Positions 8,834 through 16,699 of a DNA stretch of 64,000 nt are shown here, in pieces. The notes beneath the pieces were generated by a model. The model was not told the origin of the DNA. It worked only from the letters and a program-made list of their open reading frames with translations, and ran no database searches. Each line of letters begins with the position of its first letter. Position 1 is the first letter of the stretch. A program made the position numbers and the translations under genes. The stretch comes from Halorussus pelagicus (GTDB lineage Archaea > Halobacteriota > Halobacteria > Halobacteriales > Haladaptataceae): the NCBI RefSeq assembly GCF_004087835.1, contig NZ_CP035119.1, positions 1,364,001 through 1,428,000 on the forward strand, read 5' to 3'.

Positions 8834-10312
8834 TCAGTCCGCGCCGGTCCCCGCTCCGACATCGGACTCGCGGGCGATTCGCTTCCACTCGCCGGTCCAG
8901 AACCGGAAGACGTTGACGCCCGCGCGGAGGTACATGTCTCCGAGGATGGAGACGTACACCGCCACCAGACCAAGCCCCATCCCCGGCGCGAACTGCCAGC
9001 CAGCGATTTCGAAGAGGGCGACGCCGGGCGCGACCGCGAGGAACGCGACGGGGAGCTTGAAGAAGTACGTCCCGACGAACGCGCCGTAGAAGGGCCAGCG
9101 CGTGTCGCCAGCGCCGCGAAGTCCGCCGCGCATGGTTCTGGAGACGCTGAATCCCGCGACACCGAGTCCGAACACGCGGACGAAAGTGACCGTCAGGTCT
9201 ACGTGGTCGGTGCCGAACGCGACGGCGACGGGCCGGGCCGCCGCAAACAGCGCCGCACCGATGAGCAGTTGCGTGACCAGCGCGATGCGCAGGGTCTGCC
9301 AGCCGTATTCGGTGGCCGCGTCCTCGTCGCCCGCGCCGATGGACTGGCCGACCAGCGTTGAGGAGGCTGTCGAGTAGCCCCACGCGGGCATCAGGGCGAG
9401 GAGCATCACTCGGCGGCCAATTGCGTAGGCCGCGACGACGGGCGTGCCCAGCGTGGTGAGGACGATGAGGAAGGGGAAGCGTCCGAGCGTCCGCGAGAGG
9501 CGCGTCCCCGCGAGCGGCGCGCCGACGCGGACGATTTCTCCCGCGATGGACCAGTCCCACTGCTTGCCGCCGAGCGGGAGGCGCACCGAGTATCGGCCCG
9601 AGAGGAGCGCGCCGGTGAAGATAGTCGCCGCGAGGACGTTGGCGAGGGCGGTGCCCCACGCCGCACCTGCGACGCCCAACTCGGGGAACGGTCCCCAGCC
9701 GAAGATGAGGACCGCGTTGAGGAAGATGTTCGTCGGGAGCGTGAGCAGGCGGACGTACATCGGCGTCCGAGTGTCGCCGACCCCGGCCAGCGCGCGGGCG
9801 GCGATCATGCTCCAGAACCGGAACGACACCGAGAGCATGATGATTTTGAGGTAGATAGCGCCGAGTCGGATGGTATCGGGGTCGTCGGTCAGCACGTCTA
9901 TCATCGGTTCGGCGTAGACCCACGTCACCGCGGTAATCGGGACCGCTATCAGGAGCGCGAGCCAGAGCGACTGCTTGATGGCGAAGTTGGCCTTTTCGTG
10001 TTCGTCCGCGCCCTCGAACCGCGAGACGACGCTGATGGTGCCGCTGGTCAGCGCCAGCGAGAGACCGAACGGGATGAAGAAATACTGGAAGCCGAGTTCG
10101 AGCGCGGCGACCGCCTCGTCGCCGAGCGCCCGCCCGACCATGAAGAAGTCCGCGACCCGGAGCAGGGTCCGCATCCCGCCAGTGACCATCACGGGGACCG
10201 CGAGGTCGAACGCCTCCTCGCCCTTCTCGCGGTCGAGCAGGCCGAGACGAGCTAACGCGGCCGGAAAGAGGAACGCGACGCGCTGAACTCGGCGCTTGGC
10301 GTCGTCGAGCAT
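8834..10312 (-). CDS. MATE-family efflux transporter (DinF/NorM type)
   Basis: A 492 aa polytopic membrane protein with about 12 predicted helices in two homologous halves, as in multidrug and toxic-compound extrusion transporters driven by Na+ or H+. Typical segments are GGMRTLLRVADFFMVGRALGD in helix 1-2, GVGDTRTPMYVRLLTLPTN near the middle, and GLRGAGDTRWPFYGAFVGTY in the second half. The substrate is unknown. The spacer upstream of its start holds 32-base tandem repeats. It is separated from the downstream peptide gene by about 50 bases. Confidence 0.88.
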   Translation of the reverse strand: MLDDAKRRVQRVAFLFPAALARLGLLDREKGEEAFDLAVPVMVTGGMRTLLRVADFFMVGRALGDEAVAALELGFQYFFIPFGLSLALTSGTISVVSRFEGADEHEKANFAIKQSLWLALLIAVPITAVTWVYAEPMIDVLTDDPDTIRLGAIYLKIIMLSVSFRFWSMIAARALAGVGDTRTPMYVRLLTLPTNIFLNAVLIFGWGPFPELGVAGAAWGTALANVLAATIFTGALLSGRYSVRLPLGGKQWDWSIAGEIVRVGAPLAGTRLSRTLGRFPFLIVLTTLGTPVVAAYAIGRRVMLLALMPAWGYSTASSTLVGQSIGAGDEDAATEYGWQTLRIALVTQLLIGAALFAAARPVAVAFGTDHVDLTVTFVRVFGLGVAGFSVSRTMRGGLRGAGDTRWPFYGAFVGTYFFKLPVAFLAVAPGVALFEIAGWQFAPGMGLGLVAVYVSILGDMYLRAGVNVFRFWTGEWKRIARESDVGAGTGAD

Positions 10313-10391
10313 CGGATACGGGTGTTTGAAAAGCGCGAGGTAAACAGTTTTGCCAAGCCCTCGTGTTTTGCTGGAACCATCGCCGTGGTGA

Positions 10392-10519
10392 AATCAACCG
10401 GGATAGTCGGTCCGGAAATGATGGTGGGTCGGCGTTCGTTGGTCCCGAAGTAACAGTGAGTCGGTGTTCGTTGGTCCGAAAGTAACAGTGAGTTGGCGTT
10501 CAACCGGAAGAAACGGCCT
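10392..10519. repeat. 32-base tandem repeat array, about four units
   Basis: Units start at 10424, 10456 and 10488, exactly 32 bases apart, with shared segments such as GTGAGTCGGTGTTCGTTGG and TCCGAAAGTAACA. A degenerate unit precedes them at 10392, and the last unit decays (GTTCAACCGGAAGAAACGG). The array fills the spacer between the MATE gene and oapC. Confidence 0.8.
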
Positions 10520-10520
10520 A

Positions 10521-11372
10521 TCAGCGTTCGACGGGGTCCCACGCGTCGGGGACTTCGATGACGTACTTGCCGTCCTCTTGCAGGGAGATGATGTACTCCT
10601 CGCGCTCGTACAGTTCCATCAGGTTGAGTTCGTACTGGCCCGGATTGACGATTCGGATGCTCTCGAACTGGCTGTTGAGTTCTTCTCGGAGTTCCTTCAG
10701 GCCGGGGTTGTCGTCGTCGGGCGCGCTGACGACGTTCGCGTCGTCCGCGTCTTCCGAGGTGGGACCGACCTCGGCGGCGTTCTCCGGCGCGTCCTCCGGG
10801 AGTTCCGAGTCGTTCACCACGTCGGAACGAGCGCTCGCCTGCGCCGAATCCTCGGAACTCGGCGCGGCGTCGGAGTTCGCGGGCGAGTCGGGTCGAGTCG
10901 CCCTGTCAGGACCGGCGGGCGAATCGGGTCGAGCCGACGACGACTTCGCTCCGTCAGCCCGTTCGTTTCGGGTGGAGTCCGAGCGGTCGCGCTCGGCGGA
11001 CTTCTTTGCAGTTCGGTCGGCAGACTCCTCGGAGTAGTCGCGGTCGCTATGCGGTTCCGTCTCGTCGCGCGTACCAACCCAGTCGCGCACGGTCGCGGCC
11101 GCGCGGTTGACCGCGCCCGTGCGGGCATCGTCCGCACTCGGGGCGTCCCGCTGGGCCTGTCGAACGTCGTCGGCACTGTCGCGGGCGCTCTCTGGCGTCT
11201 TCTTCGGTTCGGTCGCGGCGGTTCCCGCCGCGACGCCGTCGCCAGCGGTCCCATCTGCGGCGCTCGCGGGCTTAAACTGGAACTTGTTCCCGCCACAGTC
11301 CGGACAGCCCGAAAGCATCTCCTTCGAGCCGTCTCCGAACGTCCGACCGCAGTTGGTACACTGGTGAGGCAT
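10521..11372 (-). CDS. oapC: origin-associated zinc-ribbon protein OapC
   Basis: 283 aa. The N-terminal zinc ribbon has CTNCGRTF and CPDCGGNKFQF (residues 5-31). A long disordered acidic/Ser/Pro linker follows (about 35-205), then a conserved C-terminal domain (about 210-283, LKELREELNSQFESIRIVNPG onward). This architecture and its place downstream of a DUF2073 protein and an Era-like GTPase beside orc1 match the oapABC cluster named for haloarchaeal origins. The molecular role is unknown. Its ATG overlaps the oapB stop by one base. Confidence 0.82.
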   Translation of the reverse strand: MPHQCTNCGRTFGDGSKEMLSGCPDCGGNKFQFKPASAADGTAGDGVAAGTAATEPKKTPESARDSADDVRQAQRDAPSADDARTGAVNRAAATVRDWVGTRDETEPHSDRDYSEESADRTAKKSAERDRSDSTRNERADGAKSSSARPDSPAGPDRATRPDSPANSDAAPSSEDSAQASARSDVVNDSELPEDAPENAAEVGPTSEDADDANVVSAPDDDNPGLKELREELNSQFESIRIVNPGQYELNLMELYEREEYIISLQEDGKYVIEVPDAWDPVER

Positions 11373-11761
11373 TATTTACGAGAGACGAGCGCGCTGATGA
11401 GGTTCTCGTCTTTGTGGAGCGTTTCGATTTGGTTCGCCGGGCCGATGACTGTCAGTTTATGGGTCGATTCTTTGCCCATCAAGCGGTCGAGGAAGCTCTG
11501 GTCGGCGGTCTCCGAACGGGGATACGTCTCGATTTCGATACCGTTGAACTCGTCGGGGCTGATTTCGGTCATCGTCACCTCGATGAGTTTGCTCTCCTCG
11601 TCCGGCGAGAGTCCGGTTTCGAGGATGACGATGTTGCCGTCGCGGACCCCGTCGAGAATCATGCGAATCTTCTCCATCGAGGCCATCTCAGCCATCCGGT
11701 CGGCCCCGATGAGGTCGATCTGCACGCCGTCGTTCGGGCCGTCCTCTGTCACTTCCGGCAT
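11372..11761 (-). CDS. oapB: origin-associated DUF2073 protein OapB
   Basis: A 129 aa protein of the DUF2073 family. The central strand-helix pattern includes MASMEKIRMILDGVRDGNIVI and LIEVTMTEISPDEF, and the C-terminal strand HKLTVIGPANQIETLHKDEN. No catalytic motif is visible. Archaeal DUF2073 proteins are usually encoded beside an Era-like GTPase, as here. The start (11759-11761) lies four bases after the oapA stop and its stop overlaps oapC, so the three genes form a tight operon reading away from the origin. Confidence 0.85.
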   Translation of the reverse strand: MPEVTEDGPNDGVQIDLIGADRMAEMASMEKIRMILDGVRDGNIVILETGLSPDEESKLIEVTMTEISPDEFNGIEIETYPRSETADQSFLDRLMGKESTHKLTVIGPANQIETLHKDENLISALVSRK

Positions 11762-11765
11762 GATG

Positions 11766-12407
11766 TCACCCGAAATACTCCGCGATTTTCGCGTACACTT
11801 CGTCCATATTGTCGCCTTCGAGCGCCGAGAGCGGAATCGTCTCGTGCTGCGGGAAGGCGTTTCGGATGCGCTGGACGCTCGAATCCTCGAGGTCGGTCTT
11901 GTTGGCCAGAATGAGGACGGGGAGGTCTTGACTCTCGATGATACCGATGAGCATCGTGTTGACCTGCGTGAAGGGGTCGGTCGAGCTGTCGAGGACGTAG
12001 ATTACTCCGTCCACGTCCTCGCGGAGCCAGTGCATCGCTTCTGCGACGCCCTCGGTCGCTTCGCGGGAGCGACGCACGGCGTCTTCTTTCTCCATATCGT
12101 GGTCGAGGAACTCCTCGTAGTCCACCTTGGTCGTCACGCCCGGCGTGTCAACGATGTCGATGGACACCGTCTTGCCGTCGCGCTCTATCTCGACGTTCTC
12201 CTTGCGGCGTGCGCGTCGAGTTTCGTGTGGAATGTGGCTCTCTGGTCCGACGGCGTCGCCGGTCCAATCACGGGCAATACGATTTGCGAGGGTCGTTTTT
12301 CCGGCGTTCGGCGGGCCGTAGATACCGATACGCTTCGGCTCCTGCGCCGAGAAGAGCTTATCCGTAACGCGGGAAATACTGTCTTTCAGGTCCGTAAACA
12401 ATCCCAT
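11766..12407 (-). CDS. oapA: Era-like GTPase OapA
   Basis: A 213 aa single-domain GTPase. G1 is GPPNAGKTTL (about 31-40), G3 is DTPG (in DIVDTPGVTT), and G4 is NKTD (ILANKTDLED). Switch I lies in the arginine-rich stretch HETRRARRKENVEIERDG. It resembles Era/Obg-like regulatory GTPases but lacks a KH or other RNA-binding domain. First gene of oapABC, transcribed away from oriC. A role in origin or ribosome regulation is suggested by position only. Confidence 0.88.
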   Translation of the reverse strand: MGLFTDLKDSISRVTDKLFSAQEPKRIGIYGPPNAGKTTLANRIARDWTGDAVGPESHIPHETRRARRKENVEIERDGKTVSIDIVDTPGVTTKVDYEEFLDHDMEKEDAVRRSREATEGVAEAMHWLREDVDGVIYVLDSSTDPFTQVNTMLIGIIESQDLPVLILANKTDLEDSSVQRIRNAFPQHETIPLSALEGDNMDEVYAKIAEYFG

Positions 12408-12599
12408 CCTTTCCTCCTAGACCCCACTATCGGCGTCCGTAACCGTCACGGGGGCTGTTGCGCGAACAACTATATCCCACTCACTTAAACCTATGTCAGA
12501 CACCCCTCGGGAAAAATGACGGGTTCGGGGTTTCGGAACGAACTTGGCCGACAAATCGAGACCGCAGTTTCGAGTTGAGCCGGTCGATACGAGCGGGTA

Positions 12600-12745
12600 G
12601 AGCGTTGAAGATGGAGGAGGCGTAGGAGGTAGTGGATTTGGTTCACCAGAGTGATGAAAGAGCGAGGGTGAAAGGGCGAGGAGTGAAAGAATGGGGAGTG
12701 AAAAGGCGAGTGTGGAAGACGAGGAGTGAAAGTCGAGAGAGTTAT
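12600..12745 (+). repeat. purine-rich degenerate repeats left of the origin core
   Basis: The top strand is almost all A and G. Variants of GAGGAGTGAAAG recur near 12664, 12678, 12693 and 12721. The stretch ends shortly before the ORB at 12798. Confidence 0.6.
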
Positions 12746-12797
12746 TATCGTGCTAGAAACGGAAGTGGAGAACTCGAAAGCGAAAACCGGGAGCCGA

Positions 12798-12819
12798 TTC
12801 CAGTTGAAACGGAGGGGTT
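12798..12819 (+). promoter_or_regulatory. ORB, left outer
   Basis: TTCCAGTTGAAACGGAGG followed by GGTT. It matches the ORB core and lies at the edge of the purine-rich segment. Confidence 0.8.
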
Positions 12820-13129
12820 GTGCCAACCAGAGCCAAAGAGACCCTCAACAAAATAGTCGAATGACGCAACAGTGATAGTGAGTCAAAGACTAAGTAGGGC
12901 GAAGCGACGTAGACAGTCGGGAAAAGCGACGAGTACCATACGCTGTGTGAGAAATACGGGGTGAGCCGTGACCCCGCACTGTATGAACGGCGACGGTACA
13001 CCATGAATCGGTCAGGACTGAGTTGACCGGACTCGACTTTCGAGGAGTCGATGGGGTTTGTCGATGGAGGTTGTCGGGGAAACTGTCCGAGGGAGTTGTC
13101 GGTAGAGGTTGTCAGTGGGGTATCCCCCC

Positions 13130-13152
13130 ACCCCTTCGTTTCGGGTGGAGTT
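13130..13152 (-). promoter_or_regulatory. ORB, left inner, with G-string
   Basis: Minus-strand AACTCCACCCGAAACGAAGG followed by GGT and a further run of G. It is the inverted partner of the box at 13321, with the G-strings of both pointing outward from the AT-rich core. Confidence 0.85.
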
Positions 13153-13184
13153 GGTCAGAGAGTGGGGCCGGGGTGGAGCCGCGG

Positions 13185-13291
13185 GATATTTTCCGAATAA
13201 AACACAATGGAAATATATAGAATTACTAGTTTAGGCTAGTTTGCGGGTACTGTTTTAGTGCTAATGTAATAAAGGTTTCCTAATTTAAACA
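13185..13291. other. AT-rich duplex unwinding element
   Basis: The only strongly AT-rich stretch of its length in the window outside promoters, with GGAAATATATAGAATTAC and TTTCCTAATTTAAAC. It lies exactly between the two inverted ORBs. A short near-palindrome CTAGTTTAGGCTAG lies inside it. Confidence 0.8.
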
Positions 13292-13320
13292 CCCTCCCCC
13301 ACCCCACCATCGATCTCCAC

Positions 13321-13343
13321 GTTCCACCCGAAACGAAGGGGTG
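13321..13343 (+). promoter_or_regulatory. ORB, right inner, with G-string
   Basis: GTTCCACCCGAAACGAAGG followed by GGTGGGGGG. It shares the core CCACCCGAAACGAAGGGG with the inverted box at 13130. Confidence 0.85.
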
Positions 13344-13617
13344 GGGGGAACCCGCCTAAGAATCTACTCACGGTCATGTTGCTCCGGGCTTATATCCGAC
13401 ACTCGACCCCACGTTTCGTGGTCTACGAGAAACAGCGGGGGTTGGAGAAATCGTGACCAACTCTATCCCCCTCCTGTGCTGAACAATCGACGCGACATGA
13501 ACTCCGTTCTATATGAAGTCGGTGGTACATGAATTCCGCGCTGATGGAATCAGCCTTCGTCTCAAATGGTTCTGCTATCCTCGTCTCAAACGTGTCTGTT
13601 ACTTTTCATTTTCGCGC

Positions 13618-13663
13618 TGTCGGTACGCTTCGCTGTCGGTACACTTCGTGTCGGTACGCTTCA
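13618..13663 (+). repeat. three 15-16 base direct repeats right of the origin core
   Basis: TGTCGGTACGCTTCG-type units start at 13618, 13634 and 13649. They sit in a pyrimidine-rich stretch that runs from about 13570 to 13780. Confidence 0.7.
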
Positions 13664-13777
13664 CCACCGCAACACTTTCGCAACGACGGGTCCACTCGTT
13701 ACGGCAATTCACTCACCACGACCCCGACTCTTCGCTACGCCTCCTAATCCACTCGTCACGACGACGACTTCGACCGG

Positions 13778-13800
13778 CACTACACCCGAAACGAGGGGGT
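13778..13800 (+). promoter_or_regulatory. ORB, right outer
   Basis: CACTACACCCGAAACGAGG followed by GGGT. The core has one base fewer between GAAACG and the G run than the inner boxes, so it is slightly degenerate. Confidence 0.7.
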
Positions 13801-14037
13801 CCGACAACCGGAAATCGTAGCCTACTTCCCGATTCACGTCAGCTTTCACCTGCTGATTTCACCGTTTTCGAGCCTTCTAGAGTCAGTTCTCCTGAACTGC
13901 ACCAAAAGAAGAAAGAGTTTAATACCCTGCTGGACCTTTAGTTCTCCTGCATCAACTGGACGCGCTCGCAACTTCTCGACCTCGGCATCCCGTCGCTCGC
14001 CGTCGATTTCGCCGAAATTCGCTCGCGCGTTGCGCGT

Positions 14038-14060
14038 CTTCCACCTGAAACGAAGGGGTC
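14038..14060 (+). promoter_or_regulatory. ORB immediately upstream of orc1
   Basis: CTTCCACCTGAAACGAAGG followed by GGTC. It ends 11 bases before the orc1 ATG, so Orc1 bound here could also control its own gene (inference). Confidence 0.85.
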
Positions 14061-14071
14061 GGAACGAACGT

Positions 14072-15562
14072 ATGTCAGACGAAAATAACAAACCGACGGA
14101 CGACGCGGTCGATGTTAGCCCCGACCGTAGCTTCGACAACGTCGATTTAGACGACGTGGTCTTCGAGGACGAAGACGACGATCAGGGGCTTTTCGACGAC
14201 CTGTTGTCCGGCGAACCGATATTCGAGAACAAGGAGGTCCTCCGTCCGTCGTACACGCCACACGAGCTTCCTCACCGGAAGGACCAGATCAACAATATGG
14301 CGACGATTCTTGTCGCCGCGCTCCGCGGAGAGACGCCCTCGAACATCCTGATATACGGCAAAACGGGGACTGGCAAGACTGCCAGCGCGAAGTTCGTCAG
14401 CAAGGAACTGGAGAGCACGTCCCAGAAGTACGACGTGCCCTGCAACGTCGAGTACATCAACTGCGAGGTGACCGACACCCAGTACCGCGTCCTCGCGCAA
14501 CTCGCCAACAAGTTCATCGAGAACAATCAGGAGTTCGTTGCCGACCGCGTCGCCGAACTCGACGCGCTCCGCGAGGAGGCCGCCGCCGACCCCGCTCGAC
14601 TCGCCGATACCGACTTCGACTCGCCCGAGGAGGTGGACGCGCGCATCGAGGAGTTGGAAGACGACCGCGAGGAGATGGAGTCGGTCCCGATGACGGGGTG
14701 GCCGACCGACCGCGTCTACAACACCTTCTTCGAGGCGGTGGACTACGAGGAGCGCGTCGTGGTCATCATGCTCGACGAAATCGACAAACTCGTCGAGAAG
14801 TCCGGCGACGACACCCTCTACAACCTTTCGCGGATGAACTCAGAGTTGGAGAATTCGCGGGTCTCCATCATCGGCATCTCGAACGACCTGAAGTTCACCG
14901 ACTTCCTCGACCCGCGCGTGAAATCCTCCTTGGGAGAGGAAGAAATCGTCTTCCCGCCGTACGACGCCAACCAGCTCCGGGACATCCTCCAGCACCGCGC
15001 GGAAGTCGCGTTTAAGGCCGACGCACTCAGCGACGACGTGATTCCGCTCTGTGCGGCATTTGCGGCGCAGGAACACGGCGACGCCCGGCGTGCGCTCGAC
15101 CTCCTGCGGACCGCGGGCGAACTCGCCGAGCGCGACCAAGCCGAGGGCGTCAACGAAAAGCACGTCCGAAAAGCTCAGGAGAAAATAGAACTCGACCGCG
15201 TGGTCGAAGTCGTGCGCACGCTCCCCACGCAGTCGAAACTCGTGCTCTTTTCCATCGTCTCGTTGGAGAAGAACGGCGTCCACAACGTCAACACCGGCGA
15301 AGTGTACAATATCTACAAGCGTCTCTGCGAGGAAATCGACGCCGACGTGCTGACCCAGCGCCGCGTCACCGACCTCATCAGCGAACTCGACATGCTCGGC
15401 ATCGTCAACGCCGTGGTCGTCAGCAAGGGTCGCTACGGCCGCACGAAGGAGATCAGCCTCTCGGTGCCCATCGACGAGACCGAGGCGGTGTTGATGTCTG
15501 ACTCCCGACTCGGCGACATCGAGAACGTCCAACCGTTCGTACAGGCGCGCTTCGACAACTGA
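14072..15562 (+). CDS. orc1: origin recognition protein Orc1/Cdc6
   Basis: AAA+ initiator that binds ORBs and loads MCM. 496 aa from the ATG at 14072 (MSDENNKP); the frame continues 14 codons upstream, but that part reads through the ORB. An acidic N-terminus (1-50) precedes Walker A GKTGTGKT (96-103). Walker B is IMLDEIDKL, sensor 1 is IIGISNDLKF, and the initiator-specific region is LGEEEIVFPPYDANQL. The C-terminal winged helix includes LTQRRVTDLISELDMLGIV. A charged insert (about residues 160-205, DALREEAAADPAR) lies between Walker A and B. It is the first gene right of the origin and is transcribed away from it. Confidence 0.95.
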   Translation: MSDENNKPTDDAVDVSPDRSFDNVDLDDVVFEDEDDDQGLFDDLLSGEPIFENKEVLRPSYTPHELPHRKDQINNMATILVAALRGETPSNILIYGKTGTGKTASAKFVSKELESTSQKYDVPCNVEYINCEVTDTQYRVLAQLANKFIENNQEFVADRVAELDALREEAAADPARLADTDFDSPEEVDARIEELEDDREEMESVPMTGWPTDRVYNTFFEAVDYEERVVVIMLDEIDKLVEKSGDDTLYNLSRMNSELENSRVSIIGISNDLKFTDFLDPRVKSSLGEEEIVFPPYDANQLRDILQHRAEVAFKADALSDDVIPLCAAFAAQEHGDARRALDLLRTAGELAERDQAEGVNEKHVRKAQEKIELDRVVEVVRTLPTQSKLVLFSIVSLEKNGVHNVNTGEVYNIYKRLCEEIDADVLTQRRVTDLISELDMLGIVNAVVVSKGRYGRTKEISLSVPIDETEAVLMSDSRLGDIENVQPFVQARFDN

Positions 15563-15635
15563 GAGAGACTGTTACTGCTTGAGGTTTCACTGACCGAGCG
15601 ATTTCGTCTGGAGACGAGAAGTTACGTTCCGAGAG

Positions 15636-16514
15636 CTACGCGGTTCCCGCGAGTCCGCCAGCGGTCGAACTGGGGGCGAGTGGCGTCGCCCCGACGTTCA
15701 GCGGCGTCGCGCCGGGCGAGAGATACGCCGCGCCGGAGAACTTGAGACGGACCCAACCGAGCCACGGAATGCGAATCTCAGCGGTGCCCCGAATCCAACT
15801 CGGCTTCACGGGGTCGCTAATTTCCATGCCGTTCGACTGGTCGTAGTAGGGGTTCGCGTCGCCCTTCGTGATGAACCCGGCGTTCGGTGCGGGGCAGTTG
15901 GTCAACTGCTCGCAGTTCTCGGCCTGAATGTACTCTTGGTTCGCTCTGTCGAACCAGTTCTCGCCCTCCTCGACCCAGAACCGAGCGCGGTGAATTATCG
16001 GCGTCGCGTAGCTACTCCCATCCGGTTTGTAGACGATTACGTCCCCGTAGTTGTTGAACGTCCTGTACCCGGCGTCCTCACCGGCCTGATAGCCGACGAC
16101 GCCGGTGCCCTGCTGTGCCGCTCCGGGCGCGAGACGACCTTCCTCCATGATGAATACGAGGTCTCCCTTCTCCATGTGCGGTTCCATGCTCCCGCTCTCG
16201 ATGGCGACCATCGGGGGCCAGACACCGCTGATGGCAAACAGGAGAAGTCCGATAGCCAGCACGATACCGGCGCTACTCAACACCTCGCGGACGAACACCA
16301 CGACCTCGTTGTCGCTGTTGCGGAACCGACGAACGAGCGCGAGCGGGCCGATGCCCTGTTCGCGCTCGCCGCCATCGGACCGGGTCTCCCGCTCGGCGCG
16401 CGAGCGGTCGGTCCCGTCGGCGGCCACGTCGTCGGACCGCTCACCGGACGAGGCGCGCGGGCCGTCGGCCCGTTCGTCCTCGCCGGAAGAGGGGTCGTCT
16501 CGGGAAGAACTCAT
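15636..16514 (-). CDS. sec11: signal peptidase I (S26, archaeal/ER type)
   Basis: Membrane serine protease that removes Sec signal peptides. About 292 aa from MSSSRDDP (16512-16514); an ATG three codons upstream is also possible. A hydrophilic Ser/Asp/Arg-rich cytoplasmic N-terminus (about 1-75) is followed by a membrane helix (EVLSSAGIVLAIGLLLFAI). Then come the catalytic Ser in IESGSMEPHM, the box GDVIVYKPDG, His in IIHRARFW (His instead of Lys, the archaeal/ER catalytic type), and ITKGDANPYYD. A second hydrophobic stretch lies near the C-terminus. Divergent from the PolD gene. Confidence 0.9.
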   Translation of the reverse strand: MSSSRDDPSSGEDERADGPRASSGERSDDVAADGTDRSRAERETRSDGGEREQGIGPLALVRRFRNSDNEVVVFVREVLSSAGIVLAIGLLLFAISGVWPPMVAIESGSMEPHMEKGDLVFIMEEGRLAPGAAQQGTGVVGYQAGEDAGYRTFNNYGDVIVYKPDGSSYATPIIHRARFWVEEGENWFDRANQEYIQAENCEQLTNCPAPNAGFITKGDANPYYDQSNGMEISDPVKPSWIRGTAEIRIPWLGWVRLKFSGAAYLSPGATPLNVGATPLAPSSTAGGLAGTA

Positions 16515-16699
16515 CGGACCCACCTTACCGTTCCGAGGTTGTCAATTTTCCGGGTGCGGCGCGGGCCGAAGTTGGCTCCGGGTCGAACGGAGTGTAGTCT
16601 CGGGAGGCTTCCCGACTCGTGCGCCCGGACCGTGCCGTCGATTATCGCACCGGGGAACGCTCCGCTATCCTTTTTGCTACCCCCCGAGATCCTGTGTAC

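Larger units (their letters stand above)
12490..14071. other. chromosomal replication origin region (oriC next to orc1/cdc6)
   Basis: A 1.6 kb non-coding region between divergent oapA and orc1. It holds an AT-rich segment at 13185-13291 bracketed by an inverted ORB pair, three further ORBs (12798, 13778, 14038), a purine-rich repeat region on the left and a pyrimidine-rich repeat region on the right. Short open frames here are Arg/Ser-rich and non-acidic, so I treat them as non-coding. ORBs around an AT-rich unwinding element beside orc1 is the established layout of haloarchaeal origins. Confidence 0.9.

Noticed and set aside
10424-10519. Repeat array as a possible CRISPR
   Set aside because: Units are directly tandem without unique spacers, and no cas genes are near.
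12632-13004. Short open frames on both strands in the region left of the origin core
   Set aside because: Composition is Arg/Ser-rich and not acidic, codon positions show no GC bias, and the region is explained by repeats and ORBs.
13341-13941. Overlapping + strand frames of 63-142 codons right of the origin core
   Set aside because: Arg/Ser/Leu-rich translations without acidic character; direct repeats and an ORB account for the sequence.
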